DNA from: Promethearchaeota archaeon
GTDB taxonomy: Archaea > Asgardarchaeota > Lokiarchaeia > Sigynarchaeales > MK-D1
Direction of reading: 5' to 3'
Assembly: GCA_016839385.1 (NCBI GenBank)
Contig: JAEOUK010000191.1
Coordinates: 1 to 5,077 of the forward strand
Length of the DNA: 5,077 bases
Shown piece after piece: positions 1 to 5,077 of this stretch (its first letter is position 1; every line of letters begins with the position of its first letter). Below the pieces are notes generated by a model. It worked only from the letters and a program-made list of their open reading frames with translations, made no database searches and was not told the origin of the DNA. Both the position numbers and the translations under genes were made by a program.

Positions 1-1008
1 TGGGGAAAACATACGAAAATTAAAATTACAGAACAGATTGATGAATGGATTACAGCTAGACCTGGAGAAGTGGGAATTGATAAGAGTTTTTTGGATGATA
101 AAATTGATTCGTTCGTTGCTTCAAGTTTTCATTCAATATTAATAGTGAAAGATGGAAAATTGGTTTATGAACGATATTTTCATGATCCCAATGAACAAGA
201 TTTCACTTCACCAACGAAACATGTTCAATTTTCAGCTACCAAAAGTTTCACTTCAGCCTTAATTGGTATAGCAATTGATAAAGGACTCATCAATGACACC
301 GATGATAAATTTCTGGATTATTTTCCAGAATATAGTGGTTTGCCCATGGATAGTCGTGTGCAAAATATCACTATTCATCACCTATTAACTATGACGTCTT
401 GTCTTAGTTTCGATGATTCGTATAGTGATATCTGGGCTATGGGAGTTGTGAATAACACTGTTGAATACATTATAACAAGAAGTATGTATGGCGATCCAGG
501 AGATTACTATGAATATAATACTGGATCTTCTCAATTATTATCTGCACTGGTAACTAAAGTATCAAATCAATCCACATACGAATTTGCGCTGCGACATTTA
601 TTCGAACCCTTAGGTATGGAGAAGAGTGATGTGATATGGGTATCAAGTTCTGATGGCATTTTTCATGGGGGAATTGGATTGTTTTTGACACCGCGAAACA
701 TGGCAAAATTTGGACAACTTTATTTGAATAATGGGACGTGGAATGGTGCAAGAATTTTACCAAAAGAATGGATAGAACAATCTACATTGGACTATAAAGC
801 AAATACAACTGTGTATGGACCTTGGTCTCCTCCTGGATATGGATATCACTTCTGGGTTGATAATGGTTGGTATTCTGCAAATGGATACGGAGGTCAAACG
901 ATTTCTATCGTCCCAGAACATAATTTAGTGGTAGTTACCACTGCTAGATTAGAACCCGGCAGATCGCGAACAATACCGGACCTAGTTATTGACTCATTTT
1001 CTGGGTAA
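1..1008 (+). CDS. Serine beta-lactamase-like hydrolase (class C / 6-aminohexanoate-dimer hydrolase type), 5' end missing
   Basis: The reading frame is open from base 1, so the start lies outside the window. The GTG at 70 gives a 312-residue version, but upstream codons continue sensibly (DEWITARPGEVGID), resembling the W...PEEVGID lead-in usual in this family. Numbering from that GTG, the nucleophile motif SxxK is S55-A-T-K58 (TCA at 232-234). The second motif is Y149-N-T, where classical class C enzymes have YxN. The third, usually KTG or HxG, is replaced by NGYGGQ at 271-276, a form common in esterase and amidase members (COG1680). Conserved PGDYYEYNTG and GGIGLFLTPRNMAKFG stretches also fit. 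By family, such proteins hydrolyse esters, amides or D-amino-acid peptides through an acyl-serine intermediate. The substrate cannot be read from sequence, and antibiotic hydrolysis is not implied. Any signal peptide or membrane anchor would be upstream of the window. The gene ends in TAA followed by poly-T, and appears to stand alone. Confidence 0.93.
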   Translation, partial: WGKHTKIKITEQIDEWITARPGEVGIDKSFLDDKIDSFVASSFHSILIVKDGKLVYERYFHDPNEQDFTSPTKHVQFSATKSFTSALIGIAIDKGLINDTDDKFLDYFPEYSGLPMDSRVQNITIHHLLTMTSCLSFDDSYSDIWAMGVVNNTVEYIITRSMYGDPGDYYEYNTGSSQLLSALVTKVSNQSTYEFALRHLFEPLGMEKSDVIWVSSSDGIFHGGIGLFLTPRNMAKFGQLYLNNGTWNGARILPKEWIEQSTLDYKANTTVYGPWSPPGYGYHFWVDNGWYSANGYGGQTISIVPEHNLVVVTTARLEPGRSRTIPDLVIDSFSG

Positions 1009-1020
1009 TTTTGTTTTTTT
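1009..1020 (+). terminator. Poly-T transcription terminator after the hydrolase gene
   Basis: Immediately after the TAA stop comes TTTT, G, then seven T's. Archaeal RNA polymerase terminates on such U-rich stretches without needing a hairpin. A second run of eight T's at 1053-1060 may act as a back-up. No convincing stem precedes either run. Confidence 0.45.
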
Positions 1021-1110
1021 ATTCATTCATATTAATTTAAGATCTATCAATATTTTTTTTAATCGAGAAGTAGTTGATAATCATCGAGACAAGACATGTC
1101 ATTATAACGG

Positions 1111-1311
1111 GAGAGGTATGTATTAAATCTGGAAAAACCCGTAAAAGGTGCGGAACTCGCTCAAAACGTATTATCGATACTAATGATGGAAATTGAACCC
1201 GATCTCAGCGAAAAAGAACAAATTGAGCTATATTTTTCAAATTTTATGATAATTTTTCAACAAAATCTCTTTGGAAAATACACCACGATTCTTACAACAA
1301 AAATAAAATAA
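1111..1311 (+). pseudogene. Possible small gene with a frameshift directly after its start codon
   Basis: One frame is open from just after a TAA at 1105-1107 to a TAA at 1309-1311, giving about 67 codons. They read as an ordinary amphipathic protein: VLNLEKPVKGAELAQNVLS, then a charged MEIEPDLSEKEQIE segment, then a hydrophobic LYFSNFMIIFQQNLF segment. This frame has no start codon before ATG-ATG at 1183-1188, which would leave only 42 residues. A purine-rich GGGAGAGGT (1109-1117) lies directly before an ATG at 1118 in another frame, which stops at once (ATG TAT TAA). Restoring one missing base after that ATG would join it to the open frame as a protein of about 64 residues. This may be a decayed gene, a sequencing or assembly indel, or a chance ORF. 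I recognise no family. Confidence 0.3.
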
Positions 1312-1330
1312 AACACATGAGTTTTACCAT

Positions 1331-1444
1331 ATGAAGAAGTTTAAAATTCAAGATATTGTGAAAAATATCGAGAAGTTCTTCGAATTCTTTCATTCCTTCT
1401 TTAAATTTGATCAAACCTTGAAATTCATTTTGTTAAATTTTTAA
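1331..1444 (+). CDS. Dubious 37-residue Phe/Lys-rich small ORF
   Basis: An ATG-to-TAA frame encodes a peptide starting MKKFKIQDIVKNIEKFFEFF. It has ten phenylalanines in 37 residues, several lysines, and ends in LKFILLNF. It could form an amphipathic helix that binds membrane. No good ribosome-binding site precedes it, only a GAG at about 11 bases upstream. Phe, Lys, Ile, Leu and Asn codons are what AT-rich non-coding DNA yields by chance. The frame ends in a T-rich stretch just before the TATATATA box. I list it because it is the only other frame in the gap with an ATG and a protein-like pattern. Confidence 0.15.
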   Translation: MKKFKIQDIVKNIEKFFEFFHSFFKFDQTLKFILLNF

Positions 1445-1445
1445 T

Positions 1446-1457
1446 TTTTTATATATA
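1446..1457 (+). promoter_or_regulatory. TATA-like box, distal candidate promoter
   Basis: TTTTTATATATA is a strong archaeal TATA-box match. Transcription would begin about 25 bases downstream (around 1480), giving the regulator at 1660 a leader of roughly 180 bases. That is long for an archaeal mRNA but would include all the inverted repeats. It may instead be simple AT-rich spacer. Confidence 0.3.
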
Positions 1458-1514
1458 CTAGTCTAAATTAAGTAACTCTGATCGATTTAAGTTGACTGTT
1501 CTATCTTTTTATCA

Positions 1515-1523
1515 TTATAAAAG
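1515..1523 (+). promoter_or_regulatory. TATA-like box, candidate promoter of the winged-helix regulator
   Basis: TTATAAAAG resembles the archaeal consensus TTTATAAA and is followed by a purine-rich stretch. Initiation near 1545-1550 would produce a leader of about 110 bases containing the inverted repeats at 1565-1606. A third, weaker candidate is the TAATAAAAAATA stretch near 1615, which would give a leader of about 20 bases. Confidence 0.35.
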
Positions 1524-1564
1524 AAAAGTTCTAATTGTGTGGAACACGTTGGATTCTTAAGTGT

Positions 1565-1577
1565 GGATTGATAATCC
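1565..1577. repeat. Short inverted repeat GGATT-GAT-AATCC
   Basis: This is a perfect 5-bp inverted repeat with a 3-base centre. A TGGATT string repeats in direct orientation at 1550-1555 and 1564-1569, a 14-bp spacing. It could be half of an operator array or part of a structured leader; its small size makes chance possible. Confidence 0.3.
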
Positions 1578-1582
1578 ATGGT

Positions 1583-1606
1583 TAGATCTTTTACTAAGAA
1601 GATCTA
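1583..1606. promoter_or_regulatory. Inverted repeat TAGATCTT / AAGATCTA, candidate operator or leader hairpin
   Basis: TAGATCTT (1583-1590) is exactly complementary to AAGATCTA (1599-1606) across an 8-base loop. It lies about 55 bases before the regulator's start codon. Winged-helix proteins commonly bind palindromes near their own promoters, so autoregulation is a reasonable inference. As RNA it would be an 8-bp hairpin in the leader if transcription starts upstream. Confidence 0.4.
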
Positions 1607-1659
1607 TAATTTCTAATAAAAAATATCAACCAAAAAATTAACGTTGCTGTGAGATTTCT

Positions 1660-2289
1660 ATGAGAAAATCCAAGAAATTCATTCGTCACTTGACTATCGC
1701 CCTTCTAATTGGCATGTCCATGGTGACGATCTCGGGAACCGGCAAAAAATATTCCCGAAGCGCATATGGTACTAGCAACGATAGTGTTCTTTCTCAAGGG
1801 ACACGCTCCGCAATATATGAAAATATCAAAAATAACGAAGGAACTCATTTCCGGAAGATATGCCGAGATATGGATAGAAAAGCGGGAGTCGTGCAGTATC
1901 ATATTTCAATTTTGGAGAAAAAAGGACTAGTTAAAAGCATTCAAAATGGTCGTTACAAATGCTTTTTTGTTACAAACTCGGGCAGAGACCCAAGTAAATT
2001 ATTCGAAAAGAAAGACGAACTATCGTTTGAACAAAAGTCTATGCGCGAAAAAGTCATAGCAGCAACAAAACGTGAGACTCCAAGGAAAATTATTAAACAT
2101 TTGAACAATAATCCAAATTCCAGTCATCAAGAAATCAGTAAAGTGTGCCAGGTTACTCCGCAAGCAATTACATTCCATTGTCAGCGATTACAAGGCCTAG
2201 AGCTTATTGATTCTTATAAAGTAGGACGTCAAAAGTTCTATATGTTGACGGAAAGTGTTTCTAAGATTATGCCGTATCTAACTTTGTGA
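1660..2289 (+). CDS. Two-domain winged-helix transcriptional regulator (COG3398-like) with an N-terminal hydrophobic segment
   Basis: The protein has 209 residues. Residues 2-10 are basic, residues 11-26 form one hydrophobic stretch (LTIALLIGMSMVTISG), and a Ser/Gly-rich linker follows. The first winged helix spans about 46-106: TRSAIYENIKNNEGTHFRKI, then a recognition helix around VVQYHISILEKKGLV (77-91) and a wing at SIQNGRYKCFFV. The second spans about 128-200, with EISKVCQVTPQAITFHCQRL (158-177) as helix-turn-helix and a wing at YKVGRQKFYML. The TxxYHxxxLEKKGLV pattern and the two tandem domains match archaeal COG3398 regulators. Its DNA targets are unknown; the inverted repeats upstream suggest it may control itself. 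The start at 1660 has a weak GTGAG six bases upstream. ATG at 1714 or 1720 would remove most of the hydrophobic segment but lacks any ribosome-binding site. The 3' end overlaps the convergent dus gene by 23 bp. Confidence 0.85.
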   Translation: MRKSKKFIRHLTIALLIGMSMVTISGTGKKYSRSAYGTSNDSVLSQGTRSAIYENIKNNEGTHFRKICRDMDRKAGVVQYHISILEKKGLVKSIQNGRYKCFFVTNSGRDPSKLFEKKDELSFEQKSMREKVIAATKRETPRKIIKHLNNNPNSSHQEISKVCQVTPQAITFHCQRLQGLELIDSYKVGRQKFYMLTESVSKIMPYLTL

Positions 2290-3340
2290 GATCTCTAATA
2301 AATTGTGAACTGAAAACATAATCAGAAAGTTCACTCAATTTTTTTGTTTTTCCTATTTTTTCTCGAATTTTAGTACAATTATAAACTCCTTTAATCATCC
2401 AAATAGCATTACGACGTAGTTCTGTTAATTTAAACTTATCATTATTGTAGTATCTCCCAAGATTTTCTACGCTGTCTAATAAAATTTTAAGATAATCTTG
2501 AATTTTATCTGGAGTATTGATTGGTCGAACTATTTTCAACTCATCATAAAACATCGATTGCAGATCAGTGTCAGGTTTCAAGAACTTGACATTTTTATCA
2601 TCGTTAATGATTTCGTTAAAAGTTTCCGGGTATCCCATAGCGGCACGACCGATCATAACTGCATCCACATTAGTAAATTCTTTCATGATAGTATAAGTAC
2701 GACCATTAAACACGTCACCATTTCCAACTACTGGAATGGTGGAAATTTCTTTAGCAAGTTTTATACTCCGAAGATCCACAACTCCAGAATAACCTTGTTT
2801 GGCAAGCCTGCCATGTATTGTAAGAAAAATTGCTCCTTCTTCTTGAACCATTTTTATAATCGATTCCATTCCGTCCTTGGAGTCCCAACCGGTTCTAATT
2901 TTAACTGATACAGGTTTATTAGAGAGTTTTATGGTGGAATGGATGAGATGTTGAAGATCTTTAAAACGATGAGGTTTCATTAAGGATGCACCTCCTCCTG
3001 AATTGCACGTATGTCGTGCAGGACATCCTGAATTAACGTCTATCACAGAGAAATTGTAAGAATTAAGAATATCTAATGCCTCCTTTATAGTTTCGTAGGA
3101 TTTCCCACTTCCGCAAATTTGAATACTACTCGGAGTGTTTTTCTCTGCGAATTCTAAAACTGGTTTGACAGTTTTTGGAGCTTGGGAAATTTGGTTAATA
3201 AACACCATCGGCATACTATACAGTCCCAAACCACCATAATGATTGATCATCTGTACATAACTTGGTGTGGTAACATCCATCATGGGAGCGAGAAGGAGAT
3301 CTGAAGACAATTCAAGAGATCCGAGTTTGACAGAAACCAT
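2267..3340 (-). CDS. dus: tRNA-dihydrouridine synthase (Dus family, FMN-dependent)
   Basis: At 357 residues this has the usual Dus length and both domains. It reduces specific uridines of tRNA to dihydrouridine in the cytoplasm, using FMN and NAD(P)H. The TIM barrel opens with LLLAPMMDVT (16-24), equivalent to the family's APMxGVT. DVNSGCPARH (101-110) contains the catalytic Cys106, followed by GGGASLMK (115-122). FMN-binding positions expected from the family are present: Lys147 in VKIRTGW, His176 in TIHGR, Asn207 in VVGNGDVF, and Gly231-Arg232 in MIGRAAMGYPE. Residues from about 260 form the helical tRNA-binding domain, including the typical LRRNAIWMIKG stretch. Nothing essential seems missing. 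Which tRNA position it modifies cannot be told. Start ATG is at 3338-3340 with no Shine-Dalgarno site, so a leaderless message is plausible. It diverges from the GH20-like gene and converges on the winged-helix gene. Confidence 0.95.
   Translation of the reverse strand: MVSVKLGSLELSSDLLLAPMMDVTTPSYVQMINHYGGLGLYSMPMVFINQISQAPKTVKPVLEFAEKNTPSSIQICGSGKSYETIKEALDILNSYNFSVIDVNSGCPARHTCNSGGGASLMKPHRFKDLQHLIHSTIKLSNKPVSVKIRTGWDSKDGMESIIKMVQEEGAIFLTIHGRLAKQGYSGVVDLRSIKLAKEISTIPVVGNGDVFNGRTYTIMKEFTNVDAVMIGRAAMGYPETFNEIINDDKNVKFLKPDTDLQSMFYDELKIVRPINTPDKIQDYLKILLDSVENLGRYYNNDKFKLTELRRNAIWMIKGVYNCTKIREKIGKTKKLSELSDYVFSSQFIRDLTKLDTA
2305..2351 (+). terminator. Hairpin plus T-runs terminating the winged-helix gene, inside dus
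   Basis: GTGAACT (2305-2311) pairs perfectly with AGTTCAC (2328-2334) around a 16-base loop, followed after four bases by seven T's, G, then five T's. It begins 15 bases after the regulator's stop codon, the expected place for its terminator. The same bases, read on the minus strand, encode the KKTKKLSEL...SSQ part of Dus, so both functions share the DNA. Confidence 0.5.
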
Positions 3341-3365
3341 CTTTTAATTCTATTTCAAGACTAAA
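3341..3365. promoter_or_regulatory. 25-bp divergent gap between dus and the GH20-like gene
   Basis: The two start codons face away from each other across only 25 bases. A TCTTTTAAT stretch (3339-3347) is about 25 bases before the plus-strand ATG, fitting a leaderless start of the GH20-like gene. On the minus strand an AT-rich stretch (about 3371-3383) inside the GH20-like coding sequence could serve dus. Neither start has a Shine-Dalgarno site. Promoter positions are inferred. Confidence 0.4.
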
Positions 3366-4610
3366 ATGCAAAAAATTAAAATTTTTTTCCATAATTTCAT
3401 CAGTATGAATCCTTTAGTTGGGAAAGAGTTCTGGATACTGCCCAAACCGAAATATATCGATATTAATTCTAAAGAAAGTGGAATCACGCTTTCCTCACTA
3501 TTAACGATTTATGTTAATAAGTACCGTATAAAAGATAATGCTCTCATACTTTCATCGAAATTCAACAAACATCTAAACACTTTTTTAAACGCGATTCCGA
3601 TTCGAGATAGCTCAGTTGATGAGAAATGGGGAGAAAATTACTATTTCTCGATTATCACCTCAGAATCTCAATATGACTCCGAGATAGAACGTAATCTTAA
3701 CGAAATGATTGAAACTCGTGTACAAAGGTTTAGAGAAATTTTAAAAAATTGCTGTTATGATATTTATCCAGAAAAATTAGATTCCAATATTCCTTTGGAC
3801 GAGAGCTATTTTATTGAAATTTCCAACAGGGCAATATGGATAATCTCAAAAACCCCTAGAGGATTTTATTATGGAATTCAGACAATTGTTCAAGTTATTG
3901 AACATACTCTATTCCAATTAAGTAATTTAGAAGGATTCATCATTCTACCAAAATTTACAATCGTAGATTTTCCAGATTTGAAATTTCGTGGGATTTCTGT
4001 CAATATCTCCCAAAAGAACGGTACAGAAGAGTTTTTAACCAGACTTGTTTCATTTCTGGGAAAATATAAACTAAACATAATCAAAATTCAGCAACCTTGG
4101 GAATTATACAAGGATAAATCATTTCTTGATTTGTGTCGATTTCATTGGGTAACTCCAATTTTTTCTGATGAACAGAACTCGAAGATTTCTGAGAAATTAC
4201 TGCCTGTACCTCTCCAAAAAAACGTTAGATATGATATGCCAGACTATATTAAAACCGTTCAAAAATTATTAGAAATCAAGAACACAGATGGAGTATATGT
4301 GTCCACTCCAATTGATTGGAAATGCCCCTTTGATCTATTAAAAATGGGAGTCCCTCTATTTTCGCACACATTATGGAATCTTGAATCGAAATTCCATACT
4401 AACTGGAAATATATTGCTCAAGCATCACAAATAAATCTGTTTGAGATAAAACCATATGATGAGGAAGTAGCATTCTTAAAGTTGCTTAATTTTTGTTCCA
4501 GTAATGAAGATTCGAGCTCAATAACTACATTATTAGAAAATTTAGAGACGACTGTTTTCGAGAATGTAAATCTTCTAAAAGCACTAGAAGATAAATTAAA
4601 GCAAAATTAA
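3366..4610 (+). CDS. GH20 beta-hexosaminidase-like protein with shortened, probably inactive barrel
   Basis: The protein has 414 residues. Residues about 23-200 match the GH20 N-terminal (zincin-like) domain: WILPKPKYI at 23-31, then DESYFIEISNRAIWIISKTP running into RGFYYGIQTIVQVIE (165-179), a hallmark of GH20. DFPDLKFRGISVNIS (201-215) corresponds to the first barrel strand (D.PDF.WRG..LD.S), and KYKLNIIKIQ (233-242) to the second. Full GH20 barrels run about 300-350 residues from this point; only about 208 remain. The catalytic H-x-G-x-D-E signature is absent; the sole DE nearby (268-269, IFSDEQ) is in the wrong context. GVYVSTPIDWK to FSHTLWNLE (309-340) looks like the last strands. I infer an internal loss of the barrel centre, leaving a carbohydrate-binding or otherwise repurposed protein. 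There is no signal peptide, so it is probably cytoplasmic. ATG at 3405 (residue 14) is an alternative start just before the conserved part. Confidence 0.75.
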   Translation: MQKIKIFFHNFISMNPLVGKEFWILPKPKYIDINSKESGITLSSLLTIYVNKYRIKDNALILSSKFNKHLNTFLNAIPIRDSSVDEKWGENYYFSIITSESQYDSEIERNLNEMIETRVQRFREILKNCCYDIYPEKLDSNIPLDESYFIEISNRAIWIISKTPRGFYYGIQTIVQVIEHTLFQLSNLEGFIILPKFTIVDFPDLKFRGISVNISQKNGTEEFLTRLVSFLGKYKLNIIKIQQPWELYKDKSFLDLCRFHWVTPIFSDEQNSKISEKLLPVPLQKNVRYDMPDYIKTVQKLLEIKNTDGVYVSTPIDWKCPFDLLKMGVPLFSHTLWNLESKFHTNWKYIAQASQINLFEIKPYDEEVAFLKLLNFCSSNEDSSSITTLLENLETTVFENVNLLKALEDKLKQN

Positions 4611-4620
4611 AACCAAAATA

Positions 4621-4632
4621 ATTCTATTTTTT
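4621..4632 (+). terminator. Poly-T stretch after the GH20-like gene
   Basis: ATTCTA followed by six T's begins 11 bases after the stop codon and could end transcription in the archaeal manner. No stem precedes it. A perfect 10-bp palindrome, CAAATATTTG, follows at 4635-4644; its role is unknown and it may be chance in AT-rich DNA. Confidence 0.3.
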
Positions 4633-4721
4633 ACCAAATATTTGTTGAACATCTTGATCAATCTGAATATTTGATTTGAATCACGCTAAGAACTAGAAAT
4701 TCTACCCAATACTAGCATTAA

Positions 4722-4731
4722 ACATATATTC
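4722..4731 (+). promoter_or_regulatory. TATA-like box upstream of the charged coiled-coil gene
   Basis: ACATATATTC sits about 45 bases before the ATG at 4774. Initiation about 25 bases downstream would give a leader of roughly 20-25 bases carrying the weak AAGGGTTGG (4761-4769) as ribosome-binding site. The TAACATAAAAAAAAGG stretch closer to the gene is another possibility for a leaderless start. Confidence 0.3.
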
Positions 4732-4773
4732 ACGTTTCACTCAAATATTAACATAAAAAAAAGGGTTGGCAGT

Positions 4774-5077
4774 ATGACTGAAGAAGAAAAATCAGAAGAA
4801 AATGAGATTGAAGAATCAGAAATCGATCCAGAGCAGGTAAAGAAAGATAGGGAAGAAATCAAAAAACTATTGGATAAAGAAAAAGAAGAACGTAAGAAGA
4901 CGTTGGATGAAACTAAGGCTCGAAGAACTGTAGCTATGCAAGCACATAGTTACGCAATTGAGAAAAACATTGAAGAGAAAGCATTTACTGCTGAACATAT
5001 TAAGGAAAGAAATCTTCAAAAAAGCGAAGTTACTAAAGATCTTCATTTACAGGACAAACAAAAAGCAATTGAGAAAA
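4774..5077 (+). CDS. Highly charged coiled-coil-like protein of unknown function, 3' end missing
   Basis: The frame is open from ATG to the right edge, showing 101 codons. Residues 2-18 are acidic (TEEEKSEENEIEESEID). After a single proline at 19, residues 20-101 are almost entirely Lys, Glu, Arg, Asp and Gln with spaced hydrophobics (REEIKKLLDKEKEERKKTLD), a pattern of long helices or a coiled coil. No glycine occurs in the visible part and no signal peptide or membrane segment is present, so it is probably cytoplasmic. I recognise no family. Such proteins are often structural, scaffold or chromosome- and membrane-remodelling components, but nothing here decides. A weak GGGTTGG lies a few bases before the start. 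The gap to the upstream gene is 163 bases, and a separate promoter is likely. Confidence 0.75.
   Translation, partial: MTEEEKSEENEIEESEIDPEQVKKDREEIKKLLDKEKEERKKTLDETKARRTVAMQAHSYAIEKNIEEKAFTAEHIKERNLQKSEVTKDLHLQDKQKAIEK

Larger units (their letters stand above)
1009..1659. other. 651-base intergenic region between the hydrolase and the winged-helix regulator
   Basis: No long ORF, tRNA or known riboswitch is recognisable here. The left part (about 1110-1310) is less AT-rich than the rest and has coding-like character, listed separately as a possible broken small gene. The middle (about 1310-1460) is very AT-rich, contains a short Phe/Lys-rich ORF and ends in a TATATATA box. The right part (about 1515-1660) has a second TATA-like box and several short inverted repeats, and is the likely promoter and leader of the regulator gene. 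The strings AAGATCTAT and TTGATAATC each occur once near the left end (1040-1048, 1074-1082). AAGATCTAT recurs at 1599-1607 and TTGATAATC at 1568-1576. In DNA this AT-rich that may be chance. Confidence 0.5.

Noticed and set aside
554..763. 69-codon frame on the minus strand
   Set aside because: It is antisense to the conserved core of the beta-lactamase-like hydrolase; a shadow frame.
1074..1196. 40-residue cationic frame from a TTG (contains IKSGKTRKRCGTRSKR)
   Set aside because: It overlaps the more protein-like frame of the possible broken gene, starts with a rare codon without a good ribosome-binding site, and matches no family.
1404..1415. Palindrome TTTGATCAAA (1406-1415) as a regulator site
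   Set aside because: It sits inside very AT-rich DNA with no clear promoter relation; palindromes of this length arise easily by chance.
1520..1610. Possible tRNA or riboswitch because of several stems
   Set aside because: No T-loop GTTCRA motif, no cloverleaf of the right spacing and no known riboswitch core could be found; only short unrelated stems.
1705..1902. 65-codon frame on the minus strand
   Set aside because: It is antisense to the linker and first winged-helix domain of the regulator and has no recognisable content.
2498..2908. 136-codon open frame on the plus strand
   Set aside because: It lies wholly antisense to the well-supported Dus catalytic domain and its translation shows no domain-like pattern.
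3890..4084. 64-codon frame on the minus strand
   Set aside because: It is antisense to the GH20-like strand DFPDLKFRG region, whose plus-strand reading is clearly the real one.
1..5077. CRISPR array, insertion sequence, phage or toxin-antitoxin system
   Set aside because: No regularly spaced repeats, terminal inverted repeats, transposase, integrase or toxin-like small gene pair is visible.

Overview
The window is an AT-rich stretch that reads as archaeal, most likely from a low-GC lineage. Three things point that way: a regulator with two winged-helix domains of the COG3398 type, a family found mostly in archaea; weak or absent Shine-Dalgarno sites with TATA-like boxes in the gaps; and poly-T tracts after genes. 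An Asgard (for example Heimdallarchaeia-like) origin is a guess from general appearance. No rRNA, tRNA or marker protein settles the taxonomy.

Layout from left to right. Bases 1-1008 carry the 3' part of a serine beta-lactamase-like hydrolase whose start lies left of the window. A poly-T tract follows, then a 651-base gap. The gap holds a possible frameshifted small gene (about 1111-1311), a dubious 37-residue Phe/Lys-rich ORF (1331-1444), two TATA-like boxes and a cluster of short inverted repeats. Bases 1660-2289 encode the double winged-helix regulator, which has an N-terminal hydrophobic segment. Its 3' end overlaps by 23 bp the end of a convergent tRNA-dihydrouridine synthase gene (3340 to 2267, minus strand). 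A hairpin followed by T-runs, lying inside the dus reading frame, looks like the regulator's terminator. Divergent from dus, with only 25 bp between the start codons, is a GH20 hexosaminidase-like protein (3366-4610) with a strongly shortened barrel and no recognisable catalytic Asp-Glu motif. After a 163-base gap a very charged, coiled-coil-like protein starts at 4774 and runs off the right edge.

The genes do not form an obvious pathway. Gene directions are mixed (+, +, -, +, +), so nearly every gene needs its own promoter. Only the dus/GH20-like pair is placed so that initiation could be coupled. The points most worth a second look are the degenerate GH20-like protein, the signal-like segment on a DNA-binding protein, the terminator embedded in dus, and the possible broken small gene. 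I see no CRISPR array, insertion sequence, tRNA or rRNA, and no clear defence or mobile system.
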